Assembly: GCF_963678975.1 (NCBI RefSeq)
Contig: NC_089276.1
Span: 22,055,059 to 22,119,058 of the forward strand
Reading direction: 5' to 3'
From: Dysidea avara
Taxonomy: Eukaryota; Porifera; Demospongiae; Dictyoceratida; Dysideidae
Length of the DNA stretch: 64,000 bases
The notes beneath the pieces are model-generated. The model had not been told where the DNA came from, made no database searches, and was given only the letters and a program-made list of their open reading frames with translations. The position numbers were made by a program, and so were the translations under genes. The first letter of the stretch is position 1, and the number at the start of each line of letters is the position of its first letter. Shown here in pieces: positions 22,013 to 34,000 of this stretch.

Positions 22013-25000
22013 AGTTGCCCACGTGTCTTAGTGTAGGCTAATAGCCTACGGGGCTCGCGCCAGTATGACTAATCACCCAAGCCGGTGAAGGCTGATAGCC
22101 TCGCCGCGCTGAGTGATCAATCACCCCAGCCAATACGAGTTCTACCACTGGATTGCTTTTATAGACATACCTAAATGCTTCGATGATGGGTGGGAGAAGG
22201 TAACGTTGCTGTTACGTTTGTTAATGTAAACGGACAAGTCCTGGAGATGTCACGGAAATACTTCACCATGTGACTCACAATAGAATCGATTGTGGGTTGC
22301 GAGCAAAACCTGCCAAAAGACGCGATGAACGTCTACTATGCCAAACTATGGTGAAATATGCATGAGTTACTTTGTTAAACTAGTTTGTGTGCGTTCAGGC
22401 TGCTAATAGTTCGTGCAACGCTTGTTAATTACGAGTCCTAGTGTATGGTGAAGCTACACGACTAGAAAGTTCCATAAATCATTTAAAGCATAGCCTTGCT
22501 CTTGCTATATGAAAAATAAAGTACTCGGTGCTTGGCCTCGATGCTAATAAAGCACGAGGCGAACTCGCGGCTATGCTTTAACATATACGTAAGGCTTTGA
22601 TTCATTGGTAACACATCAGTAGCTTGTTGTGCTGGCTATCAGGTAATTTCATGAGTCAAATTGGAGCAGTTTAAAATGAATAATGCCTTTATATTATACT
22701 GATAGTTGTGGTATACATATGATGAAGCTTGTTTTGTGTGTCGGTGTCGAGTCTGGTCAGATCTCACCGGTCAATGGTACAGAGACCAACGGGGATTTTT
22801 GTTTTAAGTGTGATGTGATTTAGTTATTTTCTTTCGGTTGTAGATCTTGGAGTTGGTCAGTGAAAAGACTAAAACATCAGTTTGGTGTTGCTTCAGATGG
22901 GCATATATCGGACAATTCAGGGTAGTGTTGCCTGAGATAAGTCATTCCGTTTTCGACAGTTACATTAGTGTTCTTATTATAACTACTATCTTTGTTTCAT
23001 TTAATAGTCGAAGTTCTCTGAGTTGAGGCATTAAACTGTGTTCCTTGCTATTGTGCTAGCACGAGCGGCTGAGTCCTAAGAGAAGAAAGCATTGTTCAAT
23101 ATTTACTCAAGACAGCTGTTTCGTGGTTAAAATTCTTGGTTATCCTGTGATACTTTTGAAGGTACTTATTAGCCTTTTAGCATCAAAGCAGTAGTGTTCT
23201 GGTAGAGTATGCTGTTAGAGTGAGCAATAAGCAACTGGCAATAATGAGTGTGTAGATCTGAATGTCTTATCAGCAAGGAACGTGCCACCTATAAGGCTTC
23301 ATGAGAGCATACTTAATTGTCTGGATTGCACAATGGAAGCACCACTACAACTATAGGCTATTTAACTGGCGGGGCATGCCCCCAGAAGGCTTGTGCTTTG
23401 CACTGCGCAGGGTGTGAAATATTTCATAAGATACTCTCTGGGATTCCTCTGGATATAGATACATGAACATATCAAGGAGAAAACATCCTGAATGTCTGGC
23501 AGACTCCTGTAAGCGTTTGAGTACAAATCAGATGGCTGCAAGTTCAAGGCTGTCCAGGTCCAGTCATGGATTTCTTTTCGAACACACCTCTAAACAGGTT
23601 GTAGGACCACGTGTCCTACAGACCTTCAGCACTTGTGCTGTAAAGTCCTAATAAATAAAAAATATAAGATTGTGATACTCTAATAGAACAGTCACCTATG
23701 TAATTTCTCCAGGTTAGCATCCTGAGGCCATATCATGGCTATATTTATCAGTGTTTCTATACAGCTATTGTGTGATGAGATCTTCATACGATTTTAAGTC
23801 AAAATTGCTACTAAATCTCAGGAAGCTAAGTTCTCAAAATTTCCTGGGGGCTATGGCTATGACCATTTGGAGTGTGCTTTTGATACTCCACAGTAACTTT
23901 ATCATGTAGTGTACCCCTGGCCCCTTAGTATATCCTAGAAAATACCCTGAGATATAGCATTTTTAGCTGCTGAAGGAAATGCTTCTGAGAGGGGGAGGGG
24001 GCACACTATCCCTCTATTTTTACATGCCTATATATGTATGCTCCATAAAGCACATGCAACATTAAAATTATGATGGGTTGCAATCGGACAAAATGTCAGA
24101 CCACTTAAAAGCAGTTACAAATCTTTTCTGACTGTTGTACTGTATGCATATGCATATGGTACACTACAGAAGATAGCTTGGATTGTCACAAAATAGCCTC
24201 CATACATAGCAAGCTTGTGGCCCACATGGCAGTATCATGGCTCCTCAGAGTTTATACGTACTAGTAAGACTGTGTGACATTATACAAATCCATGTAACAA
24301 GTAAAAATAGCTAGGTAGCATAAAATAAAAGACATGAAACAAGTGACATCACCTACATCTGCAGATACTAGTGCACAATAGAAAATGATATGCATAGAAT
24401 GCTTTGATCTTTGGAAGATAATGAGGTCTATAAACCCACTAAGAGACCTGCTAGCAGAAATATCTCAGGACATCACACTTTTGATCACTCAGTTGCTTTG
24501 CTCTCCCAAGGCTAACAGCCCGCAATGGGTGACTCCATTCCTTTTATGAGCACACCTAAATGAATTTGGTTGTGGGAGAATGAGTCTAACGTTGCAGCTT
24601 TGTTTGTTACAATGAACGGACAAGTCCCGGAAAATTCCTTTTAGCGCACATTTGTTTTCTAGAGTATTTTAAGCCTCTATCACCTTGTACTGAACTATTA
24701 CAAGGACCTAAATAGGTAAGCTTCACTGTAGAACGGTTATTTTTCGTTACCTGTAGCGTTAGTGTGAGCCATAATTTAAATCATGCCTGCATGGTCTTCA
24801 TGTCAGTGTCGTGCCACAGTTTTACAACTCGTCGTCTTTGTAATTAACTCAAGCTGCATCCTTCAAACTGTATTGTATTTACCTGTTCTTAACACAGCTT
24901 TGATTCTATAGACACTGGCAACAACTTGTCGACTCACCGTGCTTTCCCTCTGTGGCAAGTCTGTCTTGAAAGCAGTGCAATCAAAGGCATGTGCGTGCGA

Positions 25001-28000
25001 GCTTCGATTTCTTCAGCATATCAACAAAAACATGCTTAGTCTTCAACAGTAGTGTGACAAACTTAAAACAACAAATAATTTGATGACTCCATTTATATGC
25101 GGATATATATAACCCCACATTTTCAAAGTCAATTAGAGACCACGACCTCGTATCTTCAACTGACTTTTTAAGACCCACGAATATCCTCGTGCTATGTCTC
25201 TAACCTACACTTAAGTGACCTTCCTGTTTCAGCACTTTTTATTGCCATGATCCCTACTCAAACCTTCACTTCTTTACTAAGGATTACTTTCGTAACATAA
25301 TCTGTCATAATATGCCATAATAATGGAAAGAGTGATGCCAGACATACCTGTATTAGACTACAAAATGCAAGAATAATGCGTACTCCAAATACTAGGAGAT
25401 CAGGAATCAATGTACTCACTTTGAATGCAAGAGATGCTGTACGAACATTATGACATATGTGCTGTCTAGCCAATACATGAAGCCATTAGTGTGCTACCCA
25501 CAAATCACTTTTTATGTTAAAAGAATAAAAGACGGTTATTGTTTCTGGTTATTATTTTTAGGAGGTGGGTATACATCCAACCCTTTGTGATTCCTCCTAC
25601 TACGTACTAGCATACTTACTGATACAGAATTTGGTTAACAAAAAAATACTTTACTACAGGGCAGGACTATTGAATGTTGCAAAACTGCATAGCATGAATT
25701 ACGGACCTCAGTGTTTGCCATAAGCACTTTGATGACATGTTTTCAGGTAGTGAGGCTAGGTCCACAATGGCATAAAGCACTACCCCACACAAGTCATGTA
25801 TATTGTAAATACATGTGAGTCACCATATGTATAACTGGGGTTCAGATATTGCCCATTTACTGAGAAACTCCAATAAAGCAGTCGCCATCTATTCCATTAA
25901 AACAGTCAGAGCTAAGTAGGTACTTGTAAATTTTGTGATTTTTTATTACACATAGTAGTAGTCACCTGTAGGTATAATAGATCAGTATAATAGGCTGGGC
26001 TAATTTAGCACCTGGAACATGGGTCTGCCTCAGAAGCCATGTATGGACCTATTATAATTATAATACACTCACTTTTTGGTGTATATATATATGCACCACC
26101 TCAGGGGCTTCCCCTAAAGAGCACCCAAAAAACTCTGCATAACAAATTGACTTTAATGTTAGTAGCAAATTGACAGTTTCATTCACCAACACTCTATTTT
26201 TCTGATGAAAGTGCTGCACTTGCAAAATTCCTGCAACATTACAGGCCAGTCCCTAAGGATATTGCAATTGTAAGCTATTATAGGTTGCTTATTATAAAGT
26301 GCTAGGTAGCCGAGGGACACAATGGAATATGACAAGTACCTTCTTCTTCCTATACAAACAATAATGATACATATGTCATCCCTTATGTAGCCTGAAGGTG
26401 GCATGGTGCTGACAAGTATAGTAGACTCTCGGTTATCCGACCCTCGTTTATCCGAAATGGGAAATGACTGTTCTATTAGAGTATTTTGAGTACAAGTGTA
26501 TGTTCTATTAGAGTATTTCAACAGAGCTCTGTACACAAATGTATGGCCTTCAGTTATCTGAAATATTCACTTATCTGAACACTTTATCCATTTCCTCAGA
26601 CACATTGTAGTTTGGATAACCGAGGCTCTGCTGTACACAAATCAAACTGTCATTTCTTAATAGTTTAGTACATGGCTACAGTACCCTTTTAAGACGACTA
26701 ATAGTAAAGGGATTTAAAACCACCTCTCCAATTGCTTACACGTGAAATAAAACTATATGTAACACAGTCACTTACTTATACGACATCATCCACACATGTA
26801 CACCACCAATAATGATAAAAATTGCAATTATACAATTTGGATGTCGGAGGTGGACCAGAAACATGACTACCACTTGGAATGGTCTAAATAGTAGGGGATC
26901 ATAACACAGTAGTTATCCCGAGGGCTCATATACTGTATGCCGCAAGCATTTTGCTGTATAAAATTTCACAAAAGAGGAAGACACATAAAACTTGTAGCTG
27001 GATAATTTCATAATAAGCACATCAACTAAGTGTTTGATTCACTTTATCATACCTCACGTTGCACATGGATGGCTACCAGTTCTAAAGGACTACATAGTCT
27101 ACAGTTAATTGTGCACAGTGTATTTTTTATCAATTATTGGCACACTCAAATCATGCCCAGGCGCTTTTTCAGCTTACTGAATGTAACTATGGCTAGACTA
27201 CACAGAGGAGTCTCCAATAGTTTGCACACTTGGCTACCACGTATATACCAGGACAAAAGTGATGGCTCTAATTATAGAAGCTGGAATTTTTGAAGCAGTC
27301 CAACATTGGAAATAGGTGCTTGCATCTCGCATTGCACAAACAGGGCTTTCATAATGCAATAACGACCACAATATTTTAAGTACTACGAAACAATAGAGCC
27401 ATACCTTGCAATCCCCACTACTATCTAACCTGGGGTAGGTGCTGGGTAACTTTGATACGGGTACAATAGGTCAAGTCTACACTTTCAGGAGTAATGCTAT
27501 AATATATTAAAAATATCAAAGACGTGGCCAGTTACTTATTAAGCTCGTCACGCAGGAGAAGCACTCCGTATCATTGGTTACTGACAGATGGCACAGCCTA
27601 CATTGGTTGACTCACAAAATAACTTTTCAGCTAGCAAAATTATCGCTGTACTTGGCTGATTTTGGCCCGAGAAACAAAAGATTTTTACATGAAGCATAGC
27701 CATAGACGCATCCGGTTTACAACTTTCTACTGGGCGCTTGAATACCATTTTCACCATCCATGTTTCCCTCTATATATCGTTACTAAGCGATCAGACTAAT
27801 GGTGAACATTATTTGGAATACTTTCCGTTACACTCGCAAAAAATAAAACCGACACACAAATGAACCCACACCCTGCCACAGCTTTATACATGCACAGCTT
27901 ACCTTGTGAACACTTTTTTCGTAGTGTTGAACATCTTGACACCCCAACATAATGTCCTATACGTTTGACCACTGGGATATTAGAAACAGTATTTCACGAA

Positions 28001-28077
28001 TTACAATAACCTTAGTCCCTAATGACCAAAAGTGAAAGGTAATAGGCGCTTCGCGCGCTGCGTTATGAGTATTGGAG
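22013..28077. other. No gene recognised; repeat-bearing
   Basis: A segment at 22,115-22,255 recurs at 24,490-24,620 (shared landmarks: ACACCTAAATG, GGTGGGAGAA-like, AACGGACAAGTCC). A hairpin pair AAAGCATAGCC/GGCTATGCTTTA lies at 22,485-22,562. A pogo-like MITE lies at 26,419. Short GC-enriched sequence just before 28,078 may be the promoter of the CARD gene. No ORF above 120 residues and no domain was recognised. Confidence 0.45.
26419..26633. mobile_element. pogo/Tigger-like MITE, copy 2
   Basis: 215 bp, flanked by TA. Left TAGTAGACTCTCGGTTATCC and right (minus strand) CAGCAGAGCCTCGGTTATCC form clear inverted repeats. It carries the same paired TGTTCTATTAGAGTA motifs and CAGAGCTCTGTAC block as the element at 10,129. 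Confidence 0.85.
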
Positions 28078-31000
28078 ATGGCGGGAAACTACACGGACCG
28101 TAATGAACAGGATTATTTCATTCCCTATGTATTACCAATTTACATTAGCAAGTCAGAGGGAGATGAGTTGATATCGCAATACAGTTGCCTTCAAGGTGAA
28201 CCTCTTTTGATTCAGTTTGTATCCAACCTCTTGCCAAGAGGATTTTTCTGCTGCTTAGTTGTTCAACTTCTGCAACAACTACCACAAGGTTGGAACCATG
28301 TTCTTGCTCAAAAAGACATTCATCATACATGCAGTAATTTGATCACATTTTGCTTACCCGGTGCATATTTCTTATCATTATTGGACAAATTATCCTACTT
28401 TGAAGTTCAAATAAGACATCAGAAAGCTGATTATTACCAGCAGTGTCCTGTACATTTATCAGTCCAGGACATTCTATCTAGTGCATTGGCAGCAGTTTGT
28501 GAACAGCTAAGTTATAATAATGGAAGGATCCGCTATGGTTTTCATTGTAAATGTGGTGAGATGAGAGAAGAACACATTGCAGCAATCACTAGGCTGACTC
28601 CTCCTTTTGATTATGCACTGTGTAAATATGGAAGTATAGTTACAACTGCGTTGAAGCATTCTCACATTGTAGAGGTGAACACATGTATTGTATTCGTTTA
28701 CATAGCTACATCACTTATAAATTGCAGGTGAAAAAAAGTTCTCAAGTGGATTCAAAGAATGCTCAAATACCACCAAAACCTGGTATGTATACAGTACATA
28801 TACAATATGTAGCAGTGTTGTTAAAGTGCTGATGTAAAAATTGTAACTTGCATATTATATATGTAATAGATTGGTCACTAACTACCATTGTAGTGTTTAC
28901 TAGTGTGCTATTCTATATAACTTCAATAAACTATATCTGTACACTTGTATATACTTGTCAAAACAGCTTTGTTTCATTAAATAATATCTAGAATAGGTAG
29001 ATTAAAATATGTACTACAACACTATATCGTTGTACATGAGTATATGGTGTGTATTTATTTTCCTGTTTTTGCAGGTGATCAGTCACCAGAATACGTTCTA
29101 ATGAAGCGCTACCATAACAAACTGTTAAAAATTTTACCAGTTTGTGATTTGTCTCCTTATTTTGTGTCAGAGAAAGTTATCTCACTCGCAGATAATGACA
29201 AAATTGTTCATTCTTCAACCTCTCAAGCTGCAGCTCAACTTATACTCGATAAAGTATTACTTCAAATACAGAATGGCAACACTGAGATATTTTATAAAAT
29301 GCTATTGATTATGGAACATTATGGGACTGATGCTGCTGAGACACTATCAGCAGAAATCAAACGTAAATGTGAAGAGAAGCAGTCTGCAAATTCTACAGTT
29401 TATAAACAAGGTATACTTTATTGTACTAATTATTGTGCTAATCAGTAGCTAGAGTGGATGAAAATGTATATTTGGGGCAAGGAAGGCTGGGAAAGAATTA
29501 CGTTTTCAGATGTACATACATGAGTATGATTTTAGATTTAAAATCTCCGCGATCAATCTGCTTTAAGTGTCAAGTACAAAAAACTAAGTGTCTTTTAAAA
29601 CTGTGAACTTTGAGTGGTATAATACATTGATAGAAAGAAACATGACAATTGCAGTTTAGATTGCATGAAAGTGTTGTGATATAAGAGCAATGTTCGTTGG
29701 TGACACAAAGTTACATTGTGCTGCACCTGATTTAGTAATGGTATTTCACAAGTGAAAGTTCACCAAATACTGCTGTTAATTTGCTCAAGTATATACAGTA
29801 GAATTGGAACAATGTACAAATACATCCTCCTAAGCTTCTTTTGCTGCTAAATTGGCTTGGCTCCACGTATGTTTACAAACAGAAAGACACACTCCCAATA
29901 CTGAAGTGGACATGGCTCATGAGAGAAACTGACCTATCACAACACTATACTGTCTTGTACAATAACAATTGATTAGTGGGCATGGCTCCATGTATTATAA
30001 AGCATGCAGACAGCAACAGACATGGATCCGTGCATACCTATAGACCTGCATTTAATACTACTGATACATGGGCAAGGCTGCCTACAGATAGTAATCCCAA
30101 GAAGTGGCCATGGCTCATGAAAAGAAGCTGGGCTGCAGCAGGACTAGACTATGACACATCTGTGTTTGTCAAACTAATCAATTCATTGCACACGTGATCC
30201 AATCTGGGTTAGACCTGGATATTCTATTAAACAGGGATGACCAAGACAAAATGTGACCCGGATGACGTGGGTGACCCAATCTGGCTGGTTGCCTTCTGTA
30301 TTTTTGAAAGGAAATGCTTTACAAGAGCAACCATGTACCTTACCTAATAAAACAGTCAAACACAGCTGAGAGAAGGTTTTATGGAATTACTTATCTAATC
30401 CAAAACAGCCAAGCTGTAAAAAAAGAGTGCGGCCCTGAGAAAGGCTATGGTGAAAAAAGATGTGAAATCCAAGGTGGCGGCCAAGAAATGGCTGTGATGG
30501 TAGGTTAATGGTAAAAATTTTAATAACGACAATTCAAGTGAATTTTGTGCCAAGACCTAGCGGCACCAAATTCACCTGAATTGTTGTTATTAAAATTTTT
30601 ACCATTAACCTACCATCACAGCCATTTCTTGGCCGCCACCTTGGATTTCACATCTTTTTTCACCATAGCCTTTCTCAGGGCCGCACTCTTTTTTTACAGC
30701 TTGGCTGTTTCGGATTAGATTTCACTTCTTTTTGTATTTGTATACCCCAAAGCCGGCCTATGGCCGGCTTTAGGGCTTTTTAACCTGTCATTTTTTCTTT
30801 ACTACAGGAAGAAGAAAAGATGAAGCAGGATGATTTCTTTGTAGCTGACCTCTCTGCAAGGTGATCCTTCTAGCTGATCTCTCTACCGGATGACTTGTTT
30901 GTAGCTGAACTCTCTACAGGATGATTTGTTTGTAGCTGAATTCTCTACAAGGTAATTTCTTCTAGCTGATCTTTCTACAGGGTGATTTGTTTGTAGCTGA

Positions 31001-34000
31001 ATTCTCTACAGGCCAATTTGTTTGCAGCTGAACTCTCTACATGGTAGTTTCTTTGTAGCTGAACTCTCTACAATGGGACTTCTTCTAGCTGAACTCTCTA
31101 CAGGGTGACTTGTTTCTAGCTGATCTCTCTACAGTGTAACTTGTTTCTAGCTGAACTCTCTACAGGGTGATTTGTTTGTAACTGAATTCTCTACAAGGTA
31201 ACATCTTCTAGCTGATCTTTCTACAGGGTGATTTGTTTGTCTCTACAGGGCAATTTGTTTGCAGCTGAACTCTCTACATGGTAGTTTCTTTGTAGCTGAA
31301 CTCTCTACAATGTAACTTCTTCTAGCTGAACTCTCTACAGGGTGACTTGTTTCTAGCTGAACTCTCTACAGGGTGATTTGTTTCTAGCTGAGCTCTCTAC
31401 AAGGTAACTTCTTCTAACTGATCTTTCTACAGGGTGATTTGTTTGTCTCTACAGGGAAATTTGTTTGCAGCTGAACTCTCTACATTGTAGTTTCTTTGTA
31501 GCTGAACTCTCTACAATGTAACTTCTTCTAGCTGAACTCTCCACAGGGTAACTTGTTTCTAGCTGAACTCTCTACAGGGTGATTTGTTTGTAGCTGAACT
31601 CTCTACAAGGTAACTTCTTCTAGATGATCTTTCTACAGGATGATTTGTTTGTAGCTGAATTCTCTACAGGGCAATTTGTTTGCAGCTGAACTCTCTACAT
31701 GGTAGTTTCTTTGTAGCTGAACTCTCTACAATGTAACTTCTTCTAGCTGAACTCTCTACAGGGTGACTTGTTTGTAGCTGAACCCTCTACAGGGTGATTT
31801 GTTTGTAGCTGAACTCTCTACAAGGTAACTTCTTCTAGCTGATCTTTGTACAGGGTGATTTGTTTGTAGCTAAATTCTCTACAGGGCAATTTGTTTGCAG
31901 CTGAACTCTCTACATGGTAGTTTCTTTGTAGCTGAACTCTCTACAATGTAACTTCTTCTAGCTGAACTCTCTACAGGGTGACTTGTTTCTAGCTGATCTC
32001 TCTACAGGGTGACTTGTTTCTAGCTGAACTCTCTACAGGGTGACTTGTTTGTAGCTGAACTCTCTACAAGGTAACTTCTTCTAGCTGATCTTTCTACAGG
32101 GTGATTTGTTTGTAGCTGAATTCTCTACAGGGCGATTTGTTTGCTGCTGAACTCTCTACATGGTAGTTTCTTTGTAGCTGAACTCTCTACAATGTAACTT
32201 CTTCTAGCTGAACTCTCTACGGGTGACTTGTTTCTAGCTGATCTCTCTACAGGGTGACTTGTTTCTAGCTGAACTCTCTACAGGATGACTTGTTTGTAGC
32301 TGAACTCTCTACAAGGTAACTTCTTCTAGCTGATCTTTCTACAGGGTGATTTGTTTGTAGCTGAATTCTCTACAGGGCGATTTGTTTGCTGCTGAACTCT
32401 CTACATGTTAGTTTCTTTGTAGCTGAACACTCTACAATGTAACTTCTTCTAGCTGAACTCTCTACGGGTGACTTGTTTCTAGCTGATCTCTCTACAGGGT
32501 GACTTGTTTGTAGCTGAACTCTCTACAGGGTGATTTGTTTGTAGCTGAACTCTCTACAATGTAACTTCTTCTAGATGATCTTTGTACAGGGTGATTTGTT
32601 TGTAGCTGAATTCTCTACAGGGAAATTTGTTTGCAGCTAAACTCTCTACATGGTAGTTTCTTTGTAGCTGAACTCTCTACAATGTAACTTCTTCTAGCTG
32701 AACTCTCTACAGGGTGACTTGTTTCTAGCTGATCTCTCTACAGGGTGACTTGTTTCTAGCTGAACTCTCTACAGGGTGATTTGTTTGTAACTGAACTCTC
32801 TACAAGGCAACTTCTTCTAGCTGATCTTTCTACAAGGTGATTTGTCTGTAGCTGAATTCTCTACAGGGCAATTTGTTTGCTGCTGAACTCTCTACATGGT
32901 AGTTTCTTTGTAGCTGAACTCTCTACAATGTAACTTCTTCTAGCTGAACTCTCTACAGGGTGACTTGTTTGTAGCTGAACTCTCTACAAGGTAACTTCTT
33001 CTAGCTGATCTTTCTACAGGGTGATTTGTTTGTAGCTGAATTCTCTACAGGGCGATTTGTTTGCTGCTGAACTCTCTACATGGTAGTTTCTTTGTAGCTG
33101 AACTCTCTACAATGTAACTTCTTCTAGCTGAACTCTCTACGGGTGACTTGTTTCTAGCTGATCTCTCTACAGGGTGACTTGTTTCTAGCTGAACTCTGTA
33201 CAGGGTGATTTGTTTGTAGCTGAACTCTCTACAAGGTAACTTCTTCTAGCTGATCTTTCTACAGGGTGATTGGTTTGGAGCTGAATTCTCTACAGGGCAA
33301 TTTGTTTGCAGCTGAACTCTCTACATGGTAGTTTCTTTGTAGCTGAACTCTCTACAATGTAACTTCTTCTAGCTGAACTCTCTACAGGGTGACTTGTTTG
33401 TAGCTGAACCCTCTACAGGGTGATTTGTTTGTAGCTGAACTCTCTACAAGGTAACTTCTTCTAGCTGATCTTTGTACAGGGTGATTTGTTTGTAGCTGAA
33501 TTCTCTACAGGGCAATTTGTTTGCAGCTGAACTCTCTACATGGTAGTTTCTTTGTAGCTGAACTCTCTACAATGTAACTTCTTCTAGCTGAACTCTCTAC
33601 AGGGTGACTTGTTTCTAGCTGATCTCTGTACAGAATGACTTGTTCCTAGCTGAACTCTCTACAGGTGATTTGTTTGCATCTGAACTCTCTTACATGGTGG
33701 TTTCTTTGTAGCTGAACTCTCTACAAAGTGACTTCTTCTAGCTGATCTATCTACAGGATGACTTGTTTCTAACTGAACTCTTTACAGTGTTATCTGTTCA
33801 TAGCGGAACTTTGTACTGGGTGATTTGTTTGCAGCTAAACTCTTTGCATGATTGTTTCTTTGTAACTGAACTCTCTACAATGTGACTTCTTCTAGCTGAT
33901 CTCTCTACAGGATGACTTGTTTCTAACTGAACTCTCTATAGTGTGATCTGTTCATAGCGGAACTTTCTACTGGGTGATTTGTTTGCAGCTAAACTCTTTG

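Noticed and set aside
26183..26536. 117-codon ORF on the minus strand
   Set aside because: It runs into the pogo-like MITE at 26,419 and has no domain; a chance frame.
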